Assembly (NCBI GenBank): GCA_024655885.1
Contig: JANLFN010000011.1
Coordinates: 40,785 to 104,784 of the forward strand
Source of the DNA: Eubacteriales bacterium
GTDB taxonomy: Bacteria > Bacillota > Clostridia > Acetivibrionales > JANLFN01
Length of the DNA: 64,000 nucleotides
Direction: 5' to 3'
The position numbers were made by a program, and so were the translations under genes. The notes under the pieces are model-generated. The model had not been told where the DNA came from and made no database searches. It saw only the letters and a list, made by a program, of their open reading frames with translations. This document shows, in pieces, positions 42,936-52,982 of this stretch; position 1 is the stretch's first letter; every line of letters begins with the position of its first letter.

Positions 42936-43301
42936 TATAAACAACTCCTCCATAAAAATGCATCAATTGCTAATAGGGATAAATAAACATTCGTAGATGA
43001 ACATAAAAAAATCGGGGTATACAATAGCAAAAATGGATTTTAACCTACGTTCACCTTTATCTGCCTATGTTTATCCTATGATGCACACTTATATGCATTA
43101 TAATCATACAATATTTTCTTTCATAGTAAAAGTTAAAAAATTTCTAAATATACAATTATTATTATATGTATTTTCCATAAAAATATTTACCACTATTTGC
43201 AATAGCCGAATAATTATAAAAAACAATCTTAAAGCATTCGCCATAATGTTGTATAATACATTATATCAGAAACTATTTATGTTTTGAATTGGAGGATAAA
43301 G
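42936..43301. other. Divergent murC / purR intergenic region
   Basis: About 365 very AT-rich bases. ATAGCCGAATAAT (43202-43214) matches the PurBox pattern AWWWCCGAACWWT at 11 of 13 positions. A far weaker inverted TTCG-centred site follows 17 bases later. TATAAT at 43252-43257 with TTAAAG 17 bases upstream is a possible purR promoter, so autoregulation is conceivable. An open frame across 42997-43287 looks random. Confidence 0.4.
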
Positions 43302-44120
43302 ATGGAGAAATTTCAGCGAAATGAACGCATAGCCATATTGATTAAAATGTTGTCCGACTCCCCATGTAAAATTTTTACATTAGGGGATTTCACCGAAATG
43401 TTCGGGTCGGCAAAATCGACCATAAGCGAGGATATTGATATTATTCAGAATTTAGTTGCAAAATTCGATCTTGGCATGATTAAGACCATTTCAGGTGCCT
43501 CAGGAGGGGTTACTTATATTCCGTCGGTGAGCAGGGAAAAAACCGTGGGCATACTGGAATCCCTGTGCGGTGAGCTGTCAAGAAAGGAAAGGATTCTGCC
43601 CGGCGGATTTCTTTATATGCTTGACATAATTTACGACCCTCAAAAAGTTTCGGATATCGGGCGAATATTTGCGGGAAGGTTTTACTCAAAAAACGTTGAC
43701 TATATTGTTACCATGGAAACCAGGGGCATACCCCTGGCGTTTATTACCGCCAAATACCTCAATGTTCCCCTGATCATCGTGAGGCACTCCAATGAAGCTA
43801 CAGACGGAGCTTCTGTCAATACGAGCTACGTTTCGGGCTCTTCCAAAAAGATTCAGACCATGGTTTTATCCCTTAAAGCATTGAGAAGAAACTCCAGGCT
43901 TTTGTTTATTGACGATTTTATGAAAGGGGGAGGGACTGCGAAAGGGATCATTGAACTGGCAAGAGAATTTGGATGCGAAGTTGTAGGCATCGGGGTTTTG
44001 ATAGAGACCGCCCAGCCTGCTAAAAAGCTTGTGGACAATTACTTTTCCCTTCTTGTGTTGAACGGTGTGGACGAGGATAAAGGGATCATTGACATCAAAC
44101 CTGGAAGCTGTCTGGTATAA
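43302..44120 (+). CDS. purR: Pur operon repressor PurR
   Basis: A 272-residue repressor of purine-synthesis genes of the Firmicutes PurR type: an N-terminal winged helix (RNERIAILIKMLSDSP..., about 5-70) fused to a phosphoribosyltransferase-fold domain that senses PRPP. The PRPP loop LLFIDDFMKGGGTAKG (about 202-217) is intact. The start ATG at 43302 follows TTGGAGGATAAAG; the frame can be opened to 43284 but only through the Shine-Dalgarno. spoVG follows 150 bp downstream under its own promoter. The order murC-purR-spoVG-glmU-prs is typical. Confidence 0.94.
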   Translation: MEKFQRNERIAILIKMLSDSPCKIFTLGDFTEMFGSAKSTISEDIDIIQNLVAKFDLGMIKTISGASGGVTYIPSVSREKTVGILESLCGELSRKERILPGGFLYMLDIIYDPQKVSDIGRIFAGRFYSKNVDYIVTMETRGIPLAFITAKYLNVPLIIVRHSNEATDGASVNTSYVSGSSKKIQTMVLSLKALRRNSRLLFIDDFMKGGGTAKGIIELAREFGCEVVGIGVLIETAQPAKKLVDNYFSLLVLNGVDEDKGIIDIKPGSCLV

Positions 44121-44208
44121 AACACAGAAAATTGAAGATCCTATAAAAATAAATTTGATCTGTGTCAAGGGAAATATTAAAAATATTTGGGAATTTTATA
44201 TATATTAA

Positions 44209-44237
44209 GAAGGAAAAATAAAATTTGTATCGAATAT
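44209..44237 (+). promoter_or_regulatory. Sigma-H promoter of spoVG
   Basis: GAAGGAAAA (44209-44217), 11 bases, ATCGAATAT (44229-44237). Every defined position fits the sigma-H pattern RNAGGAWWW-N11/12-RNNGAATWW. The start point would be near 44244, 30 bases before the spoVG ATG. spoVG is a classic sigma-H gene in Bacillus. Confidence 0.82.
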
Positions 44238-44273
44238 ATTATTAACAGAATTAAACGGAAGGTGGTAACATCA

Positions 44274-44537
44274 ATGGAGATTACGGATATCCGCATTAGA
44301 AAGATCGATGCTGAAGGTAAAATGAAAGCTGTTGTTTCTGTAACCTTTGATAATGAATTTGTCATTCATGATATTAAAGTTATAGAAAGTCAGAATGGCC
44401 TCTTCATCGCAATGCCCAGCAGAAAAACTCCCGAGGGAGAATTCAGGGATATTGCACATCCAATAAATGCCAGCGCCAGGGAAAAAATTCAGAGTGCTAT
44501 ATTGGAGAAATATGAATCAGCCGCCGTTGATGGATAA
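44274..44537 (+). CDS. spoVG: SpoVG, septation / RNA-binding regulator
   Basis: An 87-residue protein with the invariant opening [26 protein letters not shown] and the [20 protein letters not shown] segment. SpoVG binds nucleic acid and affects septum formation at the onset of sporulation, as well as envelope and virulence traits in other Firmicutes. The start ATG follows GGAAGGTGG; a longer frame reaching back to 44187 runs across the sigma-H promoter and is not used. A terminator follows about 70 bases after the stop. Confidence 0.97.
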   Translation: MEITDIRIRKIDAEGKMKAVVSVTFDNEFVIHDIKVIESQNGLFIAMPSRKTPEGEFRDIAHPINASAREKIQSAILEKYESAAVDG

Positions 44538-44606
44538 TTGTTGATAGATAATTATTAAAGACATTTAGTTTATTAAGCATCTCTTCTTTTTAGCAGATCT
44601 TCTTTT

Positions 44607-44650
44607 AAAGAGCCTTGCCGATGGAATCATTCAAAGGTTCTTTTTTATTT
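44607..44650 (+). terminator. Intrinsic terminator after spoVG
   Basis: AAAGAGCCTTG (44607-44617) pairs with CAAAGGTTCTTT (44632-44643) with one G-U pair and one bulge; a T-rich run to 44650 follows. Confidence 0.7.
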
Positions 44651-44775
44651 ATTTTGCTTCATATTTTTCTAGAGTTTCTTTCACAGTTGAAAAATGCTAC
44701 AAAAAGTGAGAAAATATATACCTGTAAAAGCTCAACGGCATGGCGCCGTATCCTGAATAAAGGAGGAATATACGG

Positions 44776-46155
44776 ATGGAGCACCTGATGGCAGTGATTT
44801 TAGCCGCCGGCGAAGGGAAGAGAATGAAGTCCGCCAAATCAAAGGTCGTGCATGAGATTTGCGGGAAGGCACTGATTGAGTGGGTTGCCCGTTCTGTCCT
44901 GAAAGCCGGGATTGAAGATAGAGTGTTTGTGGTGGGACATAAGGCGGAGCAGGTAAAGGAGTGCTTGGGGGAAAATATCCAGTATGCGCTCCAGGAAGTA
45001 CAGCTGGGCACCGGACATGCGGTAATGCAGGCGGAACGGTTTCTCCGGGGCAAGGAGGGCCAGGTTGTCATATTGTGTGGGGATATGCCCCTGATCAGGC
45101 CGGAAACCATTATGAAGGCAGTAAGACTGCACAGGCAGAGCGGCAATTCCGCCACGGTCATTACGGCAGACCTGGATAATCCTGCCGGTTACGGGAGGAT
45201 TGTGAGGGACGAAAGAGGCAATGTCCTTAAAATTGTGGAACATAAGGATACGAACGAGGAGGAGAGAAACATCCGGGAGGTCAATTCGGGAATTTACTGC
45301 TTCAATATCATGGACCTGCTTCACTCCCTGAAGGAATTGGGCAACAGCAACAGCCAGGGGGAATACTACTTGACAGACATTATGGAAATTTTTGTAAAAA
45401 AAGGGTTAAAAGTAGACGCTTTTAAAGTGGAGGACTCCAGTGAGATCCTTGGAATCAACGACAGGGTTCAACTCGCCGAAGCAGCACAGGTATTAAGGAA
45501 AAGGATACTTGAAGAGCATATGAGGTCCGGTGTTACTCTGGTTGACCCGGGGTCCACTTACATAGACGGCGATGTTGAAATCGGCATGGACACCGTGATT
45601 TATCCGGGGACCATCCTGGAGGGAAAAACAAAAATAGGAGAGAACTGCATCCTAGGCCCCAACAGCAGGCTTGTGGATTGTGTAATCGGAAATGACACCG
45701 AAGTCGCCAATTCGGTTGTAATCCAAAGCTCGGTAGGCAGCGGCACTCATATAGGGCCTTTTGCTTATATCCGGCCCGAGAGCAGCATAGGAAATAAAGT
45801 TAAAATCGGAGATTTTGTGGAGATTAAAAAATCAAGAATCGGCGACAAGACAAAAATATCTCATTTAACTTATGTCGGCGATGCTGAAGTCGGAAAGAAT
45901 GTCAACCTCGGCTGCGGGGTTGTGGTGGTGAATTACGACGGCAGGAACAAGTATAAAACCGTAGTGGAAGACAATGCCTTTGTGGGGTGCAACGTGAACC
46001 TCATTTCTCCTGTGACAGTGAGAAGCAATGCCTATATTGCCGCCGGTTCGACCATTGTCGGCGAAGTTCCTGAAAATTCGCTGGCCATTGCACGCAGCAA
46101 ACAGGAGATAAAAGAGGGATGGGTCATAAAAAAAGGCCTGCGGAGAAAAGAATAG
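44776..46155 (+). CDS. glmU: Bifunctional GlmU (uridyltransferase / acetyltransferase)
   Basis: GlmU acetylates glucosamine-1-phosphate and then couples it to UTP, giving UDP-GlcNAc for wall synthesis. The 459-residue protein has the nucleotidyltransferase loop LAAGEGKRMKSAKSKV (about 9-24) and a C-terminal left-handed beta-helix of hexapeptide repeats. The acetyltransferase block ISHLTYVGDAEVG...GCGVVVVNYDG includes the catalytic histidine. Start ATG behind AAAGGAGG. UDP-GlcNAc made here is also the substrate of MurA encoded 14 kb away. Confidence 0.97.
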   Translation: MEHLMAVILAAGEGKRMKSAKSKVVHEICGKALIEWVARSVLKAGIEDRVFVVGHKAEQVKECLGENIQYALQEVQLGTGHAVMQAERFLRGKEGQVVILCGDMPLIRPETIMKAVRLHRQSGNSATVITADLDNPAGYGRIVRDERGNVLKIVEHKDTNEEERNIREVNSGIYCFNIMDLLHSLKELGNSNSQGEYYLTDIMEIFVKKGLKVDAFKVEDSSEILGINDRVQLAEAAQVLRKRILEEHMRSGVTLVDPGSTYIDGDVEIGMDTVIYPGTILEGKTKIGENCILGPNSRLVDCVIGNDTEVANSVVIQSSVGSGTHIGPFAYIRPESSIGNKVKIGDFVEIKKSRIGDKTKISHLTYVGDAEVGKNVNLGCGVVVVNYDGRNKYKTVVEDNAFVGCNVNLISPVTVRSNAYIAAGSTIVGEVPENSLAIARSKQEIKEGWVIKKGLRRKE

Positions 46156-46320
46156 CTATTTTGTAGTTGACAGTTTACGACATACAATACATAATAAGTG
46201 TGGGGTATTTATCCACTCAAAAGACAGCCGCAGGCTGCCTGATGGTATTAATAAACTATGCTGGGGCAAAATACAAAGAAATTAGCGAAGCCGCACTAAG
46301 ATAATCGGGGGTTTGGATAA

Positions 46321-47298
46321 ATGAATCTGCATGGTAAGGATATTAAAATTTTTTCAGGAAATTCCAATAGGGCACTGGCAGAAGAAATTGCGGAAAAAAT
46401 CGGGCTGCCGGTAGGTGTTGCCATTGTCAGGAAATTCAGTGATGGTGAATGCGAGGTCAATATAGGCGAGGTTGTAAGGGGTTCGGACGTGTTTGTGCTG
46501 CAGTCCATATGCACACCCGTAAATGACAACCTTGTGGAGCTGCTGATCATGATTGATGCCCTCAAAAGAGCTTCGGCAGGCAGGATAACGGCAGTTATAC
46601 CGTATTACGGCTATGCAAGGCAGGACCGCAAGGCAAAGGCAAGAGACCCCATTTCCGCCAAGCTGGTGGCCAACCTTATCACCGTCGCAGGAGCGGACAG
46701 GGTATTGACCATGGATTTCCACACACCCCAGCTTCAAGGATTTTTTGATATTCCTGTAGACCATTTGATTGGCGTTCCCATACTGGCCGAGTATTTCAAG
46801 GGAAAGTTCGAGTATTACGACGACTTGGTGGTTGTTTCACCGGATGTAGGCAGTGTGGACAGGGCAAGAAAGTTTGCCCAACGCCTGGATATACCGCTGG
46901 CTATCATAGACAAGAGAAGGCCTAAGGCAAATGTGAGCGAAATAATGAACATTATCGGTGATGTCAGAGATAAAAGGGTTATTATCGTAGACGATTTGAT
47001 CGACACGGGAGGCACACTGGTCAATGCGGCAAAAGCCTTGTCCGACATCGGAGCAACGGAGGTGTATGCCTGCTGTTCCCACGGGGTGCTGTCCGGTCCT
47101 GCCATAGAGAGGATCAAAGATTCCCCGCTGAAAGAGCTTGTAACACTGAACACCATTCCGCTGCCCAAGGAAAAGCAGATAGACAAGATTAAGGTTTTAT
47201 CCGTTGCGGCGGTATTTGCCGAAGCAATAGAGAGAATATACGGCGATATGTCCATCAGCACCCTTTTTACACAACAGGAGGAACTGAAGGAGAAGTAG
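46321..47298 (+). CDS. prs: Ribose-phosphate pyrophosphokinase (PRPP synthetase)
   Basis: Prs makes PRPP from ribose-5-phosphate and ATP for nucleotide, His and Trp synthesis; PRPP is also the signal read by PurR. At 325 residues it is the normal length. Motifs: [27 protein letters not shown] (about 93-119), [20 protein letters not shown] with the catalytic-site His, the flexible loop [10 protein letters not shown], and the PRPP loop [18 protein letters not shown] (about 220-237). glmU-prs is the standard order. Shine-Dalgarno GGGG lies before the ATG; a terminator follows. Confidence 0.97.
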   Translation: MNLHGKDIKIFSGNSNRALAEEIAEKIGLPVGVAIVRKFSDGECEVNIGEVVRGSDVFVLQSICTPVNDNLVELLIMIDALKRASAGRITAVIPYYGYARQDRKAKARDPISAKLVANLITVAGADRVLTMDFHTPQLQGFFDIPVDHLIGVPILAEYFKGKFEYYDDLVVVSPDVGSVDRARKFAQRLDIPLAIIDKRRPKANVSEIMNIIGDVRDKRVIIVDDLIDTGGTLVNAAKALSDIGATEVYACCSHGVLSGPAIERIKDSPLKELVTLNTIPLPKEKQIDKIKVLSVAAVFAEAIERIYGDMSISTLFTQQEELKEK

Positions 47299-47350
47299 GA
47301 TCTGATACCTGTTTTATATATCGATAGCTCAGAGCCAGAAGGATTATGCC

Positions 47351-47379
47351 GCCTCTTCCATGAAGGGGCTTTTTATTTT
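47351..47379 (+). terminator. Intrinsic terminator after prs
   Basis: GCCTCTTC / GAAGGGGC stem with a short CAT loop and one G-U pair, followed by TTTTTATTTT. Confidence 0.75.
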
Positions 47380-47426
47380 GCAGCGGTATATGGTATAATA
47401 TCACCGGATTAGCAGGAGGGAGTAAA

Positions 47427-47993
47427 TTGGAAAACCTTAATATAATCATAGGTCTGGGAAATCCGGGACCCAGGTATGACAACACAAGGCATAATGTGGG
47501 ATTTGATACCATTGACTTTATTTCCGGCAAATATGGAATAAAAGTTACAAAACTGAAACACAAAGCCCTTATAGGCGAAGGTATTATGGAAGGTGAGAGG
47601 GTGCTCCTTGCAAAGCCTCAAACCTTTATGAACTTAAGCGGAGAAAGTGTAAGGGAAATTATGGAGTGGTATAAAATACCTTCGCATCATATGATACTGG
47701 TATATGACGATATTGACCTGCCTCTTGGAAAAATCAGGGTCAGGGCCAAAGGCAGCTCCGGGACGCATAACGGTATGAGGTCGGTCATATATCAAATGCA
47801 GACCGACGAATTTCCCAGAGTCCGCATAGGTATCGGCAAACCGGTGGAGGGATGGGAACTGGCGGATTATGTGCTGGGTAGATTTTCTCCCGAGGACAGG
47901 AAAATTGTGGATGAAAGCGTTTTAAATGCTGCAGATGCGGTTTCTTTGATAGTAAAATCGGGGATAATATCTGCAATGAACAAGTATAATTAA
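47427..47993 (+). CDS. pth: Peptidyl-tRNA hydrolase
   Basis: Pth releases tRNA from peptidyl-tRNAs that fall off the ribosome. The 188-residue protein has Asn12 in GLGNPGPRYDNT and the catalytic His22 in RHNVGFDTID, then KPQTFMNLSGESV and DDIDLPLGKIRVRAKGSSGTHNGMRS, all family signatures. The start is TTG behind AGGAGGG. mfd begins 96 bp downstream. Confidence 0.97.
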   Translation: MENLNIIIGLGNPGPRYDNTRHNVGFDTIDFISGKYGIKVTKLKHKALIGEGIMEGERVLLAKPQTFMNLSGESVREIMEWYKIPSHHMILVYDDIDLPLGKIRVRAKGSSGTHNGMRSVIYQMQTDEFPRVRIGIGKPVEGWELADYVLGRFSPEDRKIVDESVLNAADAVSLIVKSGIISAMNKYN

Positions 47994-48089
47994 GCAATGG
48001 CTATTGGTGGTTGGTCCGTGATTCCCGAAATTATTATCTTTACATCAGCATTACCGCAATGAATATAACAGCCAGTTGGGAAGGTAGAC

Positions 48090-51000
48090 ATGAATTTTTT
48101 AACCGATCCGCTTCTTGAAATTAAAGAATACAACCAAATATTAAATTTTATAAAAACCGGGAATACCCCTGTAGGCATTGAAGGCCCGTCGGATTCGCAG
48201 AAGGCTCATATAGCCTATGGCCTGTGCCAGCATTTGAAACGCAGGGGAATTTTTATCGCATTCAATGAAATACAGGCAAGAAAAATGTACGAAGACTTTT
48301 CCTTCTTTTTTGGGGACGATGTACTGCTGTATTCGTCCAAGGAGGTCATGCTGTACGATATTGAGGCAAAAAGCTATGAGGCTGTTTTCCAGAGGTTGAA
48401 TGCACTTGATAGGATTGTGGAGGGGAAATACAGGTTCATTGTTACTTCCATTGAAGCAGCGGCACAAAAACTCATTCCCAAAGACGAATTTTCCGGCTGT
48501 ATTTTGAATTTTACATTAGACGGTACGGCAGATTTGACGGCGGTTGCGCAAAGCCTCACGGCCATGGGCTACGAAAGGGTGGATACGGTGGAAGGCATGG
48601 GGCAGTTTGCGGTAAGAGGCGGTATTATCGACATTTTTCCCGTCAACAGTGAATTTGCGCTGCGAATGGAGCTGTTTGGAGATGAAATCGACTCCATAAG
48701 AAGATTCGACATCATGACCCAGCGTTCTGTTGACAGGCTTGAAAATGTGCGGGTTATACCTGCCCGTGAGGTCATTTACCCGGTGGAAAAAAGAGACGCA
48801 ATTATAAGGCACATTAAAAACGACCTGGGGGAATATATAGAAAAAATCCGGGGCAGGAGCCGTCCGGAGCGTATCAGGCAGGTAAGGGAAAAGGTTGAAG
48901 CGGATGTGGAAAGGCTGGAGAACGACTATTACTTTCCGGGCATCGACAGGTATATCCCCTATATCATAGACCGGCCTGTGGGCATAACGGACTATGTGGA
49001 TAAGGACGTCCTGGTGTTTTTAGATGAATCTGCAAGGCAGCGGCAGAGACTGGAGACCATGTCCCAGGAGCACCTGGAAACCTGCAAATCCCTGATGGAG
49101 AAGGGACACCTTTTACCCGGAAGCATGGACCTGTTTTTTAAGCCCGAAGATATAAAAGACAGCCTCCATGCCAGAAAAACAGTTTATCTCAGCACCCTCC
49201 ATTCAGATGTGAAGGCACTGGACGGGGGAGTGAGTTTTAATATAGCTTCAAAGCTTCTCGGGTCCTATCAGGGGCATATGGAGCTTTTGACGGAGGAAAT
49301 CAAGAACTGGAAAAAAAACCGGAGCAGGGTACTGGTACTGTCAGGGACAAAAAGCCGGGGTGAAAGGCTTGTGGAGAGCTTCCGCTCCAGCGGCCTGGAG
49401 TCGGTCTATGTGGAGGATGAGAAGTTTCAACTGCATCCGGGACAGGTTGCGGTTACACGGGGAAGCCTGAACAAAGGCTTTGAATACCCGGCGGCAGGCT
49501 TTGTGGTCATAAGCGACAAGGAGGCTTTCGGCGGGAACAGGAGGCCCCGGAGGCTTCACACCGGGAATAAAGGCGCAAAAATAAATCTTTTTACCGATTT
49601 GAACCCGGGAGATTATGTTGTCCACCAGGCCCACGGGATAGGCCAGTATGTAGGGATTGAAAAGCTGGCGGTGGACACTGTAAAGAGGGACTACCTCAAA
49701 ATCAGGTACCAGGAAGGGGACTACCTTTACATTCCCACCAACCAGCTGGACCTGATCCAAAAGTATATAGGAGCGGAGGGCAAGCAGCCCAGGCTGAACA
49801 AGCTGGGAGGCTCCGACTGGGCAAAAACCAAGAAGAGGGTCAAGGAGTCCCTGAAAGAGCTGGCAGGGGAGCTGGTTGACCTGTACGCCAAGAGGCGCTC
49901 CCTGCAGGGACATGCCTTTTCCCGGGATACGGTGTGGCAGAGACAGCTGGAGGAGCTTTTTCCCTTTGAAGAAACCGAAGACCAGCTCCGGTGCATTGAT
50001 GAGGTCAAGGCCGACATGGAACGGCCTATGCCCATGGATAGGCTGCTGTGCGGAGACGTGGGCTGTGGTAAGACGGAAGTGGCTCTCAGGGCAGTTTTCA
50101 AGGCTGTCATGGACGGGAAGCAGGTGGCATATCTTGTGCCCACCACCATCCTGGCCCAGCAGCAGTATAACACTTTCAAGGAAAGAATGAAGGACTTTCC
50201 CGTGACGGTGGATGTGATAAGCCGCTTCCGCTCGCCGGCCGAGCAAAAAAGCATACTGAAGGGTGTCAAGGCGGGTACGGTGGATGTGCTCATCGGCACT
50301 CACAGGCTGCTGCAGAAGGATGTCCGGTTTAAGGACCTGGGACTTTTGGTGGTGGATGAAGAACAGCGTTTTGGAGTTACCCACAAGGAAAGGCTTAAAA
50401 ATATAAATCCCCAAGTGGATGTCCTGACCATCACCGCCACACCCATACCCAGGACCCTGCACATGTCTCTTGTGGGCATCAGGGATATCAGCGTCATCGA
50501 AGAGTCTCCGGAGGAGCGCTATCCTGTCCAGACCTATGTGATGGAATTCGATTCGGATGTGATCAGGGATGCCATAAACCGGGAGATGGGAAGGAGCGGC
50601 CAGGTGTTTTACCTCTCCAACCGCGTCAGGTCCATTCACAAAAAAGCAGCGGACCTGCAGGCGCTTGTGCCCGACGCAAGGATAGCCGTAGCCCACGGGC
50701 AAATGGATGAAAGGCAGCTGGAGGACGTCATGTCCGCCTTTATCAGCGGGGAATTTGACATCCTGGTATGTACCACCATTATTGAATCCGGACTGGATAT
50801 GCCCAATGTCAATACCATTATCGTGGAGGACGCAGATAAAATGGGCCTGGCTCAGCTGCATCAGCTGAGGGGAAGGGTGGGCCGCTCCAACAGGCTGGCT
50901 TATGCCTATATCACCTATAAAAAGGATAAGGTTTTATCCGAGGTTGCGGAAAAGAGACTCCAGGCCATCAAGGAATTTACCGAACTGGGCTCGGGCTTCA

Positions 51001-51608
51001 AGATTGCCATGAGGGACCTGGAAATCCGGGGGGCGGGGAACCTTCTGGGACCGGAGCAGCACGGCCATATAGAATCCGTAGGGTATGACATGTACTGCAA
51101 GCTGTTGGACGAAGCGGTCAGGGAGCTCAAGGGTGAAAAAATTTGCGACACTGAGGATGAAATCATCATAGACCTGAATGTAAGCGCCTATATTGACGAC
51201 AGTTATATCCGCACCGAAACCCGAAAAATCGAAATGTATAAAAAGATCGCTTCCATTCAGGATGTCCAGGATGCTATGGATATCCAGGATGAACTTGTGG
51301 ACCGCTATGGGGATTTGCCTGAAGCGGTCAGAAATCTCATTACTATTGCCTATATCAAGGCTATGGCTGCAGAGCTAGGGTTTTCTTCCGTTACTGAGAA
51401 AAACGGTTCGGTTATCCTGCACTTGAAGAAAGGCAAAAATTTAGATATAGGTGCCATAGGAAAACTGAGCGCCAAGTACAAAAGGCAGCTGCTCTTTAAT
51501 GCGGGCACCAGCCCATACCTGATGTACAGGCCTATAGGGACCGATAGGAATAATTTGCTTGAAAATGTTAAGATTTTATTACAAGATGTCAAAAGCTTTA
51601 CAGTATAG
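48090..51608 (+). CDS. mfd: Transcription-repair coupling factor Mfd
   Basis: Mfd pushes stalled RNA polymerase off DNA lesions and recruits UvrA. At 1172 residues it is full length. Order: UvrB-homology N-terminus (VRGGIIDIFPVNSEFALRMELFG, about 175-197); RNA polymerase-interacting domain beginning LNPGDYVVHQAHGIGQYVG (about 502); RecG-like translocase with Walker A LLCGDVGCGKTEV (about 653) and DEEQ (about 756); a C-terminal TRCF domain. Start ATG at 48090 with a modest GGAAGG site. pth-mfd-prsA-spoVT is the usual clostridial order. Confidence 0.97.
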   Translation: MNFLTDPLLEIKEYNQILNFIKTGNTPVGIEGPSDSQKAHIAYGLCQHLKRRGIFIAFNEIQARKMYEDFSFFFGDDVLLYSSKEVMLYDIEAKSYEAVFQRLNALDRIVEGKYRFIVTSIEAAAQKLIPKDEFSGCILNFTLDGTADLTAVAQSLTAMGYERVDTVEGMGQFAVRGGIIDIFPVNSEFALRMELFGDEIDSIRRFDIMTQRSVDRLENVRVIPAREVIYPVEKRDAIIRHIKNDLGEYIEKIRGRSRPERIRQVREKVEADVERLENDYYFPGIDRYIPYIIDRPVGITDYVDKDVLVFLDESARQRQRLETMSQEHLETCKSLMEKGHLLPGSMDLFFKPEDIKDSLHARKTVYLSTLHSDVKALDGGVSFNIASKLLGSYQGHMELLTEEIKNWKKNRSRVLVLSGTKSRGERLVESFRSSGLESVYVEDEKFQLHPGQVAVTRGSLNKGFEYPAAGFVVISDKEAFGGNRRPRRLHTGNKGAKINLFTDLNPGDYVVHQAHGIGQYVGIEKLAVDTVKRDYLKIRYQEGDYLYIPTNQLDLIQKYIGAEGKQPRLNKLGGSDWAKTKKRVKESLKELAGELVDLYAKRRSLQGHAFSRDTVWQRQLEELFPFEETEDQLRCIDEVKADMERPMPMDRLLCGDVGCGKTEVALRAVFKAVMDGKQVAYLVPTTILAQQQYNTFKERMKDFPVTVDVISRFRSPAEQKSILKGVKAGTVDVLIGTHRLLQKDVRFKDLGLLVVDEEQRFGVTHKERLKNINPQVDVLTITATPIPRTLHMSLVGIRDISVIEESPEERYPVQTYVMEFDSDVIRDAINREMGRSGQVFYLSNRVRSIHKKAADLQALVPDARIAVAHGQMDERQLEDVMSAFISGEFDILVCTTIIESGLDMPNVNTIIVEDADKMGLAQLHQLRGRVGRSNRLAYAYITYKKDKVLSEVAEKRLQAIKEFTELGSGFKIAMRDLEIRGAGNLLGPEQHGHIESVGYDMYCKLLDEAVRELKGEKICDTEDEIIIDLNVSAYIDDSYIRTETRKIEMYKKIASIQDVQDAMDIQDELVDRYGDLPEAVRNLITIAYIKAMAAELGFSSVTEKNGSVILHLKKGKNLDIGAIGKLSAKYKRQLLFNAGTSPYLMYRPIGTDRNNLLENVKILLQDVKSFTV

Positions 51609-51737
51609 CAGATGATTCAGTATAATTGTCTTGTAGGAGACACAAACCGGAATATTGAAAACTTTACCGCAGCCTGCTGTCTACGGCCTACGGCTTAAAT
51701 TCGGGCGAGGTTGGTTTTATAAGGAGAGATTAATAGG

Positions 51738-52871
51738 ATGAATGAGAATGCAAAGACGGGCAATAGGGGCAGGATGCCAAAGTATATAAAATACGGATTG
51801 TTCGGTGTGGCAGTCCTTGTTGTCGTAGCAGCCGCTTTCTGGATTTACTATTCCGTGAACACAGGGTATGTGGCCCAGGTGGGCAGTGAAAAGATCGGGG
51901 TGCCTGAATTCAGGTTCTACCTCAACTCTGTAAAAAATAACGTGATACAGGAGATCAGCGGCAAGGACCAATCCAGTATTAACCCGAATACTTTCTGGGA
52001 TACCAAGATCGACGGGGAAAACGCCCGTGACGTCGCAAAGAAAAGGGCCCTTGACATTGCCAAGGAATACAAGGTACAGCTGATCAAAGCCAAAGAGGCC
52101 AAATTAACCCTGGAAAAAAGTGACCTGAACGGGATCGAAAGCAATATCAGTTCCCTTGTGACCAGCCAGGGAAGCAAAGTAAAGGCGGAAGAATATTTGA
52201 AAAGTACTTATGAAATCAACATCGATCAACTCAGAGAAATATTAAAAGAAGCCACTTTGGCGGGAAAGCTCAAAACACAGGAGACTTCCGCCATAAAGGT
52301 CACGGATGAGGATGTAAAGATCTATTACGACAAGAACCCCGACAAGTTTAAAAAGTCCACCTACAGGCAAGATGCCGGTGAGGCGGTGTGGGTAAGGCAT
52401 ATACTGATCTCCACCGTGGACCAGCAAACCCAGAAAGAACTTCCCGCCGACAAGCTGGAGGAGGCCAAGAAGAAGGCGGAGAGCCTCCTGGCGAGAGCGA
52501 AAAGCGGGGAGGATTTTGCCAAGCTTGCCAAGGAAAATTCCGAAGATTCCGGTTCGGCCCAGTACGGAGGAGACTATGTTTTCAGCAGGGGGAACATGAT
52601 GCCTGAGTTTGAGGAGGCCTCTTTTGCATTGAAACCGGGCGAAATCAGCGGCCTGGTAAAGACTCAATACGGGTACCACATAATAAAGCTGGAAGAGAAA
52701 ATAGCCAAGGACCAGCCGGTCAGCTTCAAGTGTGCAACGGAATACAGGGAATTTTCACTGGACCAGCAGTATGTTGCCGGCGCCAAGTACCAGGAAAAAG
52801 TGGACCAGTGGAAGAATGAGTACAAAATTACTATAAACCAGAGTGTATACGATTCTATCAATATCAAATAA
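51738..52871 (+). CDS. PrsA/SurA-like peptidyl-prolyl isomerase, membrane-anchored
   Basis: A 377-residue foldase of the PrsA/SurA type. One N-terminal membrane helix (about 19-37) anchors it; there is no lipobox, unlike Bacillus PrsA. A SurA-N-like chaperone region follows (about 45-200), then a parvulin domain (about 215-320) with VRHILIS, GGDYVFSRGNMMPEFEEASFALKPGEISGLVKTQYGYHIIKL. It should help exported proteins fold outside the membrane, which may matter for the large surface proteins in this window. Start ATG behind AAGGAGAG. A strong terminator follows. Confidence 0.9.
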   Translation: MNENAKTGNRGRMPKYIKYGLFGVAVLVVVAAAFWIYYSVNTGYVAQVGSEKIGVPEFRFYLNSVKNNVIQEISGKDQSSINPNTFWDTKIDGENARDVAKKRALDIAKEYKVQLIKAKEAKLTLEKSDLNGIESNISSLVTSQGSKVKAEEYLKSTYEINIDQLREILKEATLAGKLKTQETSAIKVTDEDVKIYYDKNPDKFKKSTYRQDAGEAVWVRHILISTVDQQTQKELPADKLEEAKKKAESLLARAKSGEDFAKLAKENSEDSGSAQYGGDYVFSRGNMMPEFEEASFALKPGEISGLVKTQYGYHIIKLEEKIAKDQPVSFKCATEYREFSLDQQYVAGAKYQEKVDQWKNEYKITINQSVYDSINIK

Positions 52872-52894
52872 AAATTGTCCGGACTGATTTCGGT

Positions 52895-52952
52895 AAAGGA
52901 GGGTTGTGCCCCGGCACGGTTTGAAAAGCGCGCCGAAGCACAACCCTCCTTT
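52895..52952 (+). terminator. Strong hairpin terminator of the foldase gene
   Basis: A perfect 15-bp stem (AAAGGAGGGTTGTGC / GCACAACCCTCCTTT) with a 28-base loop that can itself pair partly, just after the stop codon. Confidence 0.75.
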
Positions 52953-52982
52953 ATGCTTTGATTATCACAATTCACCTGTAAT

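Noticed and set aside
42997..43287. A 96-codon plus-strand frame between murC and purR
   Set aside because: Very AT-rich, no Shine-Dalgarno, random-looking translation; it overlaps the likely purR promoter and PurBox.
44187..44273. A 29-codon N-terminal extension of SpoVG
   Set aside because: It runs through the sigma-H promoter, and the known SpoVG start is [11 protein letters not shown].
49341..50861. A 506-codon minus-strand open frame inside mfd
   Set aside because: mfd is certain on the plus strand; the antisense translation resembles no known protein.
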